Of a stretch of 64,000 bases of DNA, positions 45,382-52,983 are shown one piece after another; positions within the stretch are counted from its first letter, which is position 1; each line of letters opens with the position of its first letter. Source of the DNA: CAYPNF01 sp964411985 (GTDB lineage Bacteria; Verrucomicrobiota; Verrucomicrobiia; Limisphaerales; J093); contig CAYPNF010000013.1 of the NCBI GenBank assembly GCA_964411985.1, positions 84,258 through 148,257 on the forward strand, given 5' to 3'. The translations under genes were made by a program, and so were the position numbers. A model generated the notes under the pieces. The model had not been told where the DNA came from. It saw only the letters and a program-made list of their open reading frames with translations, and did no database searches.

Positions 45382-45584
45382 AACAGAAATTCGAATATAA
45401 GTTCGTCCGACTGGGCGAGGGCTGGCTGAGCGCCAAGAGTGAGGCATGCAACCATTACCAGGCGCAGATTCACGAGCATGCACGGGACGGCTGGCGGCTC
45501 GTACAAATCTTCGCCCCCGGAGTCGGAGCTTACGGAGCGGCAAAGTACTACGAGTTGGTGTTGGAGAGGCAAGTTGCCGAGTGA
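45378..45584 (+). CDS. DUF4177 domain small protein
   Basis: 68 residues from ATG 45378, overlapping the GNAT stop (ATGA). Sequence (QKFEYKFVRLGEGWL, HARDGWRLVQIFAPG, YYELVLERQ) matches the short DUF4177 family, in which an aromatic-rich GWxLV core is conserved. Function unknown. Confidence 0.85.
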   Translation: MKQKFEYKFVRLGEGWLSAKSEACNHYQAQIHEHARDGWRLVQIFAPGVGAYGAAKYYELVLERQVAE

Positions 45585-46047
45585 GCTGACGAAGAAGGGG
45601 AGAGACTGCTCCGTATTGGATGGCCGTGGCAGTGCCACACCCAGGAGATGCGACGGCTCGGCGAGCCATCGTCTACCAACGACCGATCAGAGCCCCAGGT
45701 GCCGTAATTTCGGCGTCAACTGACGTGGCGAGAGCCGATGACGAGCAGAATTATTCCTTCTGACCCCTCCGATGCATCATTAGAAAACCGATGTTTTGAT
45801 TATTGCAAGCCGTTGTGGATGAGGTGGAAAGAAGTCCATCCAGTTCTTATCTCCAGGTCGTAACTGCAAGGTTTGTTGCGGCAATCTGCCAATCATGATA
45901 TCCCCTAGGCCAGCATGAGTTGCCTGATTGAACTCCGACGGAGGCAGCCGATCGCTCACACGGTCGGCGTAGTGGCCGTTGTGTGCCCCCGACTTCTCCT
46001 TCATCCTTGAAAAACATCAACCATAGAACATACCGACAACGAACGTT
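45585..46047. other. Intergenic region upstream of the aldolase gene
   Basis: 463 bp. Holds a GC-rich hairpin of repeat type (45652-45670). No gene, RNA or convincing promoter found; a weak TTGAAA lies at 46007. Confidence 0.5.
45652..45670. repeat. GACGGCTCGGCGAGCCATC hairpin
   Basis: GGCTCG-G-CGAGCC stem extended on both sides by GA...TC with one mismatch. Similar in style to the palindromes at 26589-26745 but a single copy here. Confidence 0.5.
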
Positions 46048-46998
46048 ATGATCGTAACCACTGCACAACTCTTCAAACTCGCGTACGGTAAGTATGCGAT
46101 CGGGGCTTATAACATCAACAACGCTGAGCAAGCCATGGGGCTGTTCAGAGGGTGTCTCGAAAGCCAGGCCCCGTTCATCATCCAGATCTCGAAAGGCGCG
46201 CGGAAATACACCGACAAGCGCATGCTCGAAGGCATTATCCGTTCCGCCGAGCAAATCTTTCCGGAATCTGTCTTTGCCGTGCATCTAGATCACGGTGACG
46301 AGCAGACCTGCTACGACTGCATTGACTCCGGATTCTTCAGCTCGGTGATGATCGATGCGTCGCATGATCCTTTCGCCGAGAACGTCGCCATCACCAAGCG
46401 GGTCGTGGATCGCGCGCACGCCAAGGGGATCAGCGTGGAAGCCGAACTCGGCATGCTGGGCGGGGTGGAAGAAGACATCAAGGTCGAGGAAGGCAACGCT
46501 TGCCTGACCGATCCTGCCGAAGCGGAGAGCTTCGTCAAAGCCACGGGTTGCGACTCGCTGGCCTGCGCCATCGGCACCAGCCACGGCGCCTTCAAGTTCA
46601 AGGGCCGGCAATCCCTGCACTTCGATGTACTGGAGAAGATCAAGAGCCGACTCCCGGGCTTCCCGCTCGTCATGCACGGCAGTTCCAGCGTGCCCAAGGA
46701 AGAGGTGGACCGCATCAATGCTGCCGGAGGCAAGATTGCCGGATCGATGGGCGTGGACCCGAACGAGTATCTCCCGGCCGCTAAGCTCGGTGTGACCAAA
46801 GTCAACATCGACACCGACGGTCGCCTGGTGTGGACGCGTGTCCACCGGGAATTCTTCCGCGACAAACCGTCCGAGTTCGACTTCCGTCCTCCGGGCAAGA
46901 TCTTCATCGATGAGTACGCCAAGTTCATCGCCAGCCGCAACCAGTTGCTCGGCTCAGCCGGCCAGCTGCCGGCGGTGTGCGCGGCTCTGAAGAAGTAA
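46048..46998 (+). CDS. fba: Class II fructose-bisphosphate aldolase
   Basis: 316 residues. Family markers: YAIGAYNINNAEQAMGLF, FAVHLDHGDE (zinc-binding His), SVEAELGMLGGVEED, CAIGTSHGAFKF, LVMHGSSSVPKEEVDRI (second His) and VNIDTDGRLVWT. All the expected metal-binding and phosphate-binding parts are there. The enzyme cleaves fructose-1,6-bisphosphate in glycolysis and works in reverse in gluconeogenesis. A strong terminator follows at 47011. A tagatose-bisphosphate aldolase role cannot be excluded. Confidence 0.93.
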   Translation: MIVTTAQLFKLAYGKYAIGAYNINNAEQAMGLFRGCLESQAPFIIQISKGARKYTDKRMLEGIIRSAEQIFPESVFAVHLDHGDEQTCYDCIDSGFFSSVMIDASHDPFAENVAITKRVVDRAHAKGISVEAELGMLGGVEEDIKVEEGNACLTDPAEAESFVKATGCDSLACAIGTSHGAFKFKGRQSLHFDVLEKIKSRLPGFPLVMHGSSSVPKEEVDRINAAGGKIAGSMGVDPNEYLPAAKLGVTKVNIDTDGRLVWTRVHREFFRDKPSEFDFRPPGKIFIDEYAKFIASRNQLLGSAGQLPAVCAALKK

Positions 46999-47010
46999 AA
47001 CGGACGATTC

Positions 47011-47056
47011 GCTCCACCGACGCCTAGGCAAGCCTGCCGCGTCGGTGGAGCTTTTT
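47011..47056. terminator. Rho-independent terminator
   Basis: 12-bp perfect stem GCTCCACCGACG / CGTCGGTGGAGC (47011-47022 and 47040-47051) followed by TTTTT. It sits 12 bp after the aldolase stop and 20 bp before the convergent PQQ-like gene end. Confidence 0.93.
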
Positions 47057-47075
47057 GTTTCTATCGGCGGGTCGC

Positions 47076-48428
47076 CTACTCCGCCCGAGCAACGCTGAGG
47101 CACTTCAACGTTGTCTGATCCCGCACGAGGAGTCTTCCATTGGCCAACGCCATCGGGGCCCAGTTTTGGGTCTGTCCCCCCACACGCGAAGCCAGAGGGT
47201 CGTCTTCCGATCCGGTTCCCCCCTCTCCCAGCACCTTAGCGGATGTGAGCTGCTTGAATCCGGATGGATCGGGCTCGATGAGATACAACGACAGCGCACC
47301 GTCGGTAGCAAGGATCAGGTTATCGACCAGAATCATGCTTCCTTTGTTGAAGTCAGGTGCGCGTTTCGTTTTCCAGAGGATTTTGCCATCCAGGCTCATG
47401 CACACCATACCGTCGCGCCGACTGTTCGTTCCGTACTGGGCATAAAAATGGTCCTTGTAGAGAATCGGTGGCTTGGTCTGGTCGCCAAATTCCTTGGTGG
47501 TGAACAGTTCGGTGGCGCTATAGCTGCCGTCTGCCGCCTTTGCCACCTTCAGCATCGTGGCGCCGAGTTCGTATCCGCCCACCACCAGCACCCGGTTGTC
47601 GCCAGCATCGACTGCATTCGCAACGGAGATGTGGCACTCCCAGTTGGAGTATTTCCACAGGATTTCCCCCGTGAGCGGTTCCATGCCGATGACTTTACCT
47701 AGCCGATCTCCGACGGAGCTCCCCCCTCCAAAAGGATTGAACGAGGGAGTGACCATGACCAGATGGTCTTTGCCGTCCACCTTGACAATGGACGGACTGA
47801 CGTAGCCGACATGACCGAGCGACGGGGTTTTCCACTTCACGTTCCCTGTCAGTTTTTCGTACGCCACAACCCCGGCCTGTGGCGCCTGAGAAGCGACAAT
47901 GAGCAGATCGCCGTAGACCAAAGGGCACTGAGTAATGGCCCAGATCGGGAGTTTATCACCCCCGTAGTCCTTCCAAACGTTCTTGTTCCAGATCGGTTTA
48001 TGGGTCTTCGTGTCGATGCAGTAGAGGTCCCCGTTGTGACCACAGGAGTAGATCCGATCACCGTCCAGCGTCGGTACGCTCCGCGAACCTGGAAACATAA
48101 CCTTGCCGGGGGCATCGTAGGCGACATTCCAGAGTTCCTTTCCGTTGGAGAGGTCGAAGCATCGAAGGTTGTCGCCCACCTTGTCGTCTCGGTCGAGCAA
48201 GTAAACCTTGCCTTCCTTGACCACCGGCCCACCAAAGCCTTTGCCAACCGCCGCAGTCCACAGCACTTCCGGACCCTTCTCCGGCCAACTTCGTAGAATG
48301 CCCTTCTGCGGTGATACGCTGTTTCTGTTCGGCCCCAGGTATTGGGGCCAGTCGAAAGACCCTGCTCCAGCCGCCAAGGCGGTCACGTTGATCAGGACGA
48401 GTGCAAAACAGGAGGTGTGGTGTTTCAT
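47076..48428 (-). CDS. Secreted PQQ-like beta-propeller protein
   Basis: 450 residues; signal peptide (SCFALVLINVTALAAGAG). Repeats of the quinoprotein type, GKVYLLDRDDKVGDNLRCFD, GKELWNVAYDAPGK, DRIYSCGHNGDLYCIDTKT, TGEILWKYSNWECH, are spread along the chain and form a propeller of about seven blades. No quinone-binding cysteine pair was recognised, so it is probably a structural or BamB-like propeller. Typical verrucomicrobial/planctomycete DWPQYLGPNRN start. Confidence 0.9.
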   Translation of the reverse strand: MKHHTSCFALVLINVTALAAGAGSFDWPQYLGPNRNSVSPQKGILRSWPEKGPEVLWTAAVGKGFGGPVVKEGKVYLLDRDDKVGDNLRCFDLSNGKELWNVAYDAPGKVMFPGSRSVPTLDGDRIYSCGHNGDLYCIDTKTHKPIWNKNVWKDYGGDKLPIWAITQCPLVYGDLLIVASQAPQAGVVAYEKLTGNVKWKTPSLGHVGYVSPSIVKVDGKDHLVMVTPSFNPFGGGSSVGDRLGKVIGMEPLTGEILWKYSNWECHISVANAVDAGDNRVLVVGGYELGATMLKVAKAADGSYSATELFTTKEFGDQTKPPILYKDHFYAQYGTNSRRDGMVCMSLDGKILWKTKRAPDFNKGSMILVDNLILATDGALSLYLIEPDPSGFKQLTSAKVLGEGGTGSEDDPLASRVGGQTQNWAPMALANGRLLVRDQTTLKCLSVARAE

Positions 48429-48546
48429 AGCATAGGTGGAGTTCCCGAGTGTTGGTGTTGAGCTACGATCGTTGGCTGCGGGCCAAGGCCATTATGGGGA
48501 TAAAGGAGGGTCGGCTTCGTGTTCACGGCTCTGAGGAGGGAGGTCA

Positions 48547-50550
48547 TTAGCGTCGCGGGGGACCGCCGCTGGGGCCGCCGGGTCCCCGAGGTCCATTCCC
48601 GAACGGGGAAGAGCCCTGACCCGCCGAGGCTAGGTCCTTCTCGATCCCTGTGCGCAGCTGCGCCAGGGTTAGACTTCCGCTTTGATCCGTATTCCACTTC
48701 TGAAAAAGCCCGGCGAAGCCTTGCACGAATTCGGGTTGAGCCACCACGGAGTCCTTGCTTGTATCGAGAACCTGAAAAAGAGAGTGGGCAAACATTCTGC
48801 CGAGGCCACCCCCGCCACCAAAGCCTCGAAAACCGCCATCGGCCGATATTCCCTTCGACTTGCCAGCCAATTGGTCGAGCACCGATTCCGTGCGTACTTT
48901 GGAAAACGGTTTGATGGGCTTGATTTGGCCGCCTCCGAAAGGTCCTGCCGATGACAGGAGTTCCCCGGCAACCGCTTTGTCGAAGCGGGCCAGCTTGGAT
49001 TCGGATTCCTCCCTCACTGCCGGTCGGATGGCGGCGCCGATCTCGTCCACCTGCTGCGCGATCCGTTCGGGTTGAAAGATGGTTTTACCAAATTCCTCCA
49101 AACGGGCCAGGTAGAGCTTCTTGAAGGCCTCGACCTTGAACATTCGCTCCAGGAAGTAGTTGTCCCCCTGCCAAGGCCGATGGATGCTCAGCTTGTCGCG
49201 TTGTTCTTGACTGGCTCGATTGAATTGGCCCCAGGAATGGTCCTGGTCCCAAGGTATGAACTGGAATTTCTGACTCTTGGGATGCCAATGCAGGAAAAGG
49301 TTCTGACCCGGCCCCAGGATCCCGTCCAAATCGGAGAGATAGACCATCACCGCCATGAAACGCGCGAACTCGGGCAGGTCGATGAATTGGCCAATCTGCG
49401 AGGCGAATGCCGCATCGTCCGACTGCGTCACGAAGCGAGACAATTCCATCACCGCTTTCTTCTGTTCCTCGTACAGGGTTCCTTTGGGATCGTAGATCTG
49501 GTTGTACGCCGCCCAATCGGCACCCAGATCGGTGAATAAGGAAGGCGTCACCGGCTTGTAGATGGCTCCCTTCTTGGTCCCGAAATGGCGCTGCGCAAAC
49601 TGTTTGTCGATAGCCTCGGTCATCGAGTAGATCCCGAGGTATTGTCGGTCGTATTTGCCCGGCACGGTCACCCACACTTTCGCGTAGGCCGTCCGTGGCG
49701 TCGGGACTTCAGCGTCACGGTAGAGGCGATAGGCCAGCACTTCGTTCATCAGGCTCGCGTCGGTGACATTGTTCTGAAGCGTGAGGGTCGTGACATCACC
49801 CAGGCTCTGCCCTTTTTCGTATTTGTTGAGGTCGATTTTGAGGGAACGCTTCAAGGAATCGCGCGATTCCATAAAGGTTCCATTCCCCTTATAGCGCACG
49901 GCCACGTCTTTCAGGAGGTGGCCCTCAAACTCCAAATCGGCGTGCACAGACTCGAACTCAATCCCCAGTGCGATCGCAATGCCGTTTCGCTTTCCATCCG
50001 GGGCTAGAAGCATGTTGGCCACGCCCGTTCCCGCCGGGTTACGGATCGCGTCCAAGCCCGCCCGGATCTGGTCTTCGGCAAGTGTGCCCGCTTCGTTTGT
50101 GCCCCAAGCCTTGAACCATTTTTGCGCCAACCCGGTAAATTCACCCTGCGAGATGAGACCATCCCGGTCCGAATCGGCTTGGCTCATGATCACCGGAACG
50201 AGCGTCCTGGCCCCGTTGGGAGTTCCAGGACCTCCCGGGCCTCCCGGACCTCTGCCAAACGGATTGCCGCCTCCCTTGGGCTCCATCGCATCCCACTGCT
50301 CGGGGGTGAATTTCAGGTGGATGGTCCAAACGTTGGTTAGGTTATAGATATGATCGGCGTCCAAGGTTTGGCTGGCCGGTGTCACTGGAGCAACCTGTTG
50401 CAGGGCAGAGGCTCCGTTCCAGAACAGTGCCGTCAGAGCGGTGCCAGCCAGCAGTGCCGTGATCCAGCGCCAGCCTCTTTTTTGAATCCAGTTGAACCGC
50501 TGGGCGCCAACCCGTGGGCTCGTCGATTTGGTTATGTGATCGCTTGTCAT
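48547..50550 (-). CDS. Secreted CotH-family protein kinase with EF-hand motifs
   Basis: 667 residues. A hydrophobic segment near 30-50 (WITALLAGTALTALFWNG) exports or anchors it. EF-hand-like motifs: QADSDRDGLISQGEF (about 125-139), DTSKDSVVAQPEF and NTDQSGSLTLAQL near the C-terminus. The CotH domain spans about 205-510, with VRYKGNGTF, LKIDLNKY, the VYLSDLDGILG segment and FIPWDQDHSWGQF, resembling the CotH catalytic region. CotH kinases phosphorylate spore coat or surface proteins; here the partners are likely the PQQ-like neighbour and calcium-motif proteins. Gly/Pro-rich tracts at both ends. Seven bp from the propeller-malectin gene, so an operon. Confidence 0.9.
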   Translation of the reverse strand: MTSDHITKSTSPRVGAQRFNWIQKRGWRWITALLAGTALTALFWNGASALQQVAPVTPASQTLDADHIYNLTNVWTIHLKFTPEQWDAMEPKGGGNPFGRGPGGPGGPGTPNGARTLVPVIMSQADSDRDGLISQGEFTGLAQKWFKAWGTNEAGTLAEDQIRAGLDAIRNPAGTGVANMLLAPDGKRNGIAIALGIEFESVHADLEFEGHLLKDVAVRYKGNGTFMESRDSLKRSLKIDLNKYEKGQSLGDVTTLTLQNNVTDASLMNEVLAYRLYRDAEVPTPRTAYAKVWVTVPGKYDRQYLGIYSMTEAIDKQFAQRHFGTKKGAIYKPVTPSLFTDLGADWAAYNQIYDPKGTLYEEQKKAVMELSRFVTQSDDAAFASQIGQFIDLPEFARFMAVMVYLSDLDGILGPGQNLFLHWHPKSQKFQFIPWDQDHSWGQFNRASQEQRDKLSIHRPWQGDNYFLERMFKVEAFKKLYLARLEEFGKTIFQPERIAQQVDEIGAAIRPAVREESESKLARFDKAVAGELLSSAGPFGGGQIKPIKPFSKVRTESVLDQLAGKSKGISADGGFRGFGGGGGLGRMFAHSLFQVLDTSKDSVVAQPEFVQGFAGLFQKWNTDQSGSLTLAQLRTGIEKDLASAGQGSSPFGNGPRGPGGPSGGPPRR

Positions 50551-50557
50551 TCGATGG

Positions 50558-52489
50558 TTACTTCGCCTTTACGTCGTAGCAGTACAGCACGTCCTGGTCC
50601 CTCACATAGAGTCGTCCGTTGGCGATCACCGGGTGTGCCCAAGCGGGCAGACTGGTGCGGTCAGGTTGCTCGAAGCGGCCGCGCTCGAGGTATTCTTTGG
50701 GACTCGGCTCAATGAGGAGCATGGTTCCCTTTTCGGTGCGATAATAAAGCCGACCGTCCGCGAAGGCCACGGAACCCTTTGGGGCCCGCTTTTGGGCATC
50801 GTCGCGGCCGTCCCAGAGGACGTTACCAGTCTTGAAGTCGAGACAGATCAAGAAACCACCTTCGTTGCCCCCGTTGGCGCCATAGAGGGAACCATCGAGG
50901 AGGATCATGCAGCCGTGGTGGTTTTGCATCTTCTTGGTGGCATAGACTTCCTGGGCCTTGACACCCCCGTTTGGATCCTTGCTCAGCTTCACCAAACCAC
51001 CGCCCGCCCCATAGGCCGAGGCGGCAAACACCATGCCGTCATGGTAGACCGGCGTGGAACAGTTGATGCCCATGCGGTTGGCAGGCGCGTCGTAGCGCCA
51101 GAGGAATTTGCCATCCGAGGCGGCGACTCCCAGGAGGGCTCGGGCGGTGAATTGTACGTATTGGCGCTGGCCCTCGAAGTCGATGGCGATGGGCGAGGAG
51201 TACGCCACCCCAGCCCCCCCCCCGAAACCACCGCGACCTCCGCCAGGGCCACCTGGACCCCTTGGACCGCCGGCGAAGCCGCCCATTCCCGGGTTCGTCA
51301 TGCCTCCCTCAAAACCGGTATCCGGCTGCCAAACCTGACCGCTTGAATCCGTGAAGGGCGCCGACACGCCGGCATTGATCCGCACGGTTGCGGCCGCAGT
51401 GGTTGCAGCGGCTCCGGCCTCCGCCTGCGGCACTATTTCAATCGCTTTGATCGCCGGGTTTTCGACCTGGGCGGTGAAGGTAATCCGAAACTCACCGTTG
51501 GTCACCTCGACAGGCACAGTTTCGATATAGGCACGGTTCGGGCCGCCGGCCTTGACCCAAATGTCGAAGTCTTTGAATTCACGCCCCATGACATTGTAGG
51601 AAAAGACCCGCTGGCCGGCGCCGGTAATCCCTGCGTAGGTCTCCGCAAAGTACAGCTTCGCCAGATACTTGCCGTTCGGAATCTTGGTGGAGAAGGCTCT
51701 CATCCCATAATGCTCGCTGGTGAACAGGCCTGGGTCCTTGGTGCCCGTCACGGCTGCGGGCGCCCCCCCACCGGGACCACCTCCCGGACCACCCGCGCCG
51801 CCCGGTCGGTCACCCGAGGTTGCAGCAGCCGGCCCACCGCCGGGGCTGGCAGGCATCTGGCTTTTCCAAATCGTCTTGCCGGTCAATTTGTCGAGAGCCA
51901 CGAGCATCGCGTCCTCGCTCCCCGGCGTGCAGATCAGTTTATCACCATCGATGAGCGGCGATTCACGGAAACTCCACATCGGAACGCGCCCGCCAAAGTC
52001 ACTCGTCAGGCTGCGTCGCCACAGGACCTTGCCGTCCTTGGCCTGTAGACAAACTACATCGCCGCCAAGCCCTTCCACATAGAGTCGTTCACCATCCACC
52101 GTTGGGGTGCACGCCGGCCCTTCTTTACTCTGCGGCGTTTGCTGCTTCACCGCCGGCCCGAGGCGCGTGACCCAAAGTTCCTTTCCGTCCTTCTCGGACA
52201 AGGCCCAAACCACTTCGTCCTCGCCACGATTGGCCATGCCGTAGATCCGCCCTGCGGCGATAGCAGGCGCGCTGTCGCCACCGCCAAGTCCCCCGATCTT
52301 CCAGGCAAGCGCTGGGCCGTCCTTAGGCCATTCCTTAAGCAGGCCGGTTTCCTTGGAAATGGCATTCCGGCTCGGGCCCTGCCACTGCGGCCAATCATCT
52401 GCGCGCCCGCAAGTCAGCAGGAGCGTCCAAGAAAGCGCGAAAATGAGCGAGTTACGGTGATGCACGGCGGTGGCTTGTTTGATGTTCAT
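50558..52489 (-). CDS. Secreted PQQ-like propeller with inserted, circularly permuted malectin-type domain
   Basis: 643 residues; signal peptide 1-30. Propeller blades flank an insertion: residues 31-215 and 430-643 (DDWPQWQGPSRN, KTIWKSQMP; FLWRYDAPANRMGI, NVLWDGRDD). Residues 216-430 contain Gly-rich linkers and a malectin fold in the wrong order: the second half (249-354; KDPGLFTSEHYGMRAF, KLYFAETYAGITGAGQRVF, ENPAIKAIEIVP) comes first, and the first half (368-396; VRINAGVSAPFTDSSGQVWQ, PDTGFEGG) follows. This is described as a finding. First gene of the operon with CotH. Likely glycan-binding at the cell surface. Confidence 0.9.
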   Translation of the reverse strand: MNIKQATAVHHRNSLIFALSWTLLLTCGRADDWPQWQGPSRNAISKETGLLKEWPKDGPALAWKIGGLGGGDSAPAIAAGRIYGMANRGEDEVVWALSEKDGKELWVTRLGPAVKQQTPQSKEGPACTPTVDGERLYVEGLGGDVVCLQAKDGKVLWRRSLTSDFGGRVPMWSFRESPLIDGDKLICTPGSEDAMLVALDKLTGKTIWKSQMPASPGGGPAAATSGDRPGGAGGPGGGPGGGAPAAVTGTKDPGLFTSEHYGMRAFSTKIPNGKYLAKLYFAETYAGITGAGQRVFSYNVMGREFKDFDIWVKAGGPNRAYIETVPVEVTNGEFRITFTAQVENPAIKAIEIVPQAEAGAAATTAAATVRINAGVSAPFTDSSGQVWQPDTGFEGGMTNPGMGGFAGGPRGPGGPGGGRGGFGGGAGVAYSSPIAIDFEGQRQYVQFTARALLGVAASDGKFLWRYDAPANRMGINCSTPVYHDGMVFAASAYGAGGGLVKLSKDPNGGVKAQEVYATKKMQNHHGCMILLDGSLYGANGGNEGGFLICLDFKTGNVLWDGRDDAQKRAPKGSVAFADGRLYYRTEKGTMLLIEPSPKEYLERGRFEQPDRTSLPAWAHPVIANGRLYVRDQDVLYCYDVKAK

Positions 52490-52983
52490 GATCTGCTATT
52501 AGTTCTTTCGCTTCATTGGGTCCGCCGTTGTTGCTGTTGCCATTCTGTCGACATGACATGCGGAGAATCCCGCCAGAGCCCGCCAAGTCTTTTTGGCCGG
52601 TAGAAACCCGCAGGTGTACAGCGTATTCCTCTTCATTATAATGGCAAAAGCGCCTGGAGTCCAAAATCTTAAGAGGCGGACTTGCTAGGCGGAGAGTATC
52701 ATCCACTGCGCAACTGTGGTTGTGTTGATTCCTCGAATGGGCCAGGCAGTGAGCTTTGTGGAATCCAGCGACGCAGGGACGGTGATCACAATGAAATCAG
52801 GCCGACGTCAGCTTCATGCGCAAATGTGCCATCATCGGACGACAGTCGGCTGACCCTCTCCTATTTTGGACAACGAGAGGTGGGCTGGATCTCCCCAGCT
52901 GGTTCTTGCTTTGATGAAGGAGCCGACCGATACTCATCTGGGTTGGTCAGTGGACGTGAAACGCGGTTTTGGGAGAAACAACG
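52490..52983. other. Divergent intergenic region
   Basis: 494 bp between divergent secreted-protein genes. A TATAAT-centred palindrome (CATTATAATG, 52634-52643) lies here with weak -35 candidates on both sides. No RNA gene or repeat was found. Confidence 0.5.
52615..52642. promoter_or_regulatory. Candidate (possibly bidirectional) promoter
   Basis: TGTACA at 52615-52620, 16-bp spacer, TATAAT at 52637-52642 on the plus strand; on the minus strand TGGACT (52663-52658) with a 17-bp spacer and TATAAT (52640-52635). Each -35 has four of six consensus bases. Confidence 0.35.
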
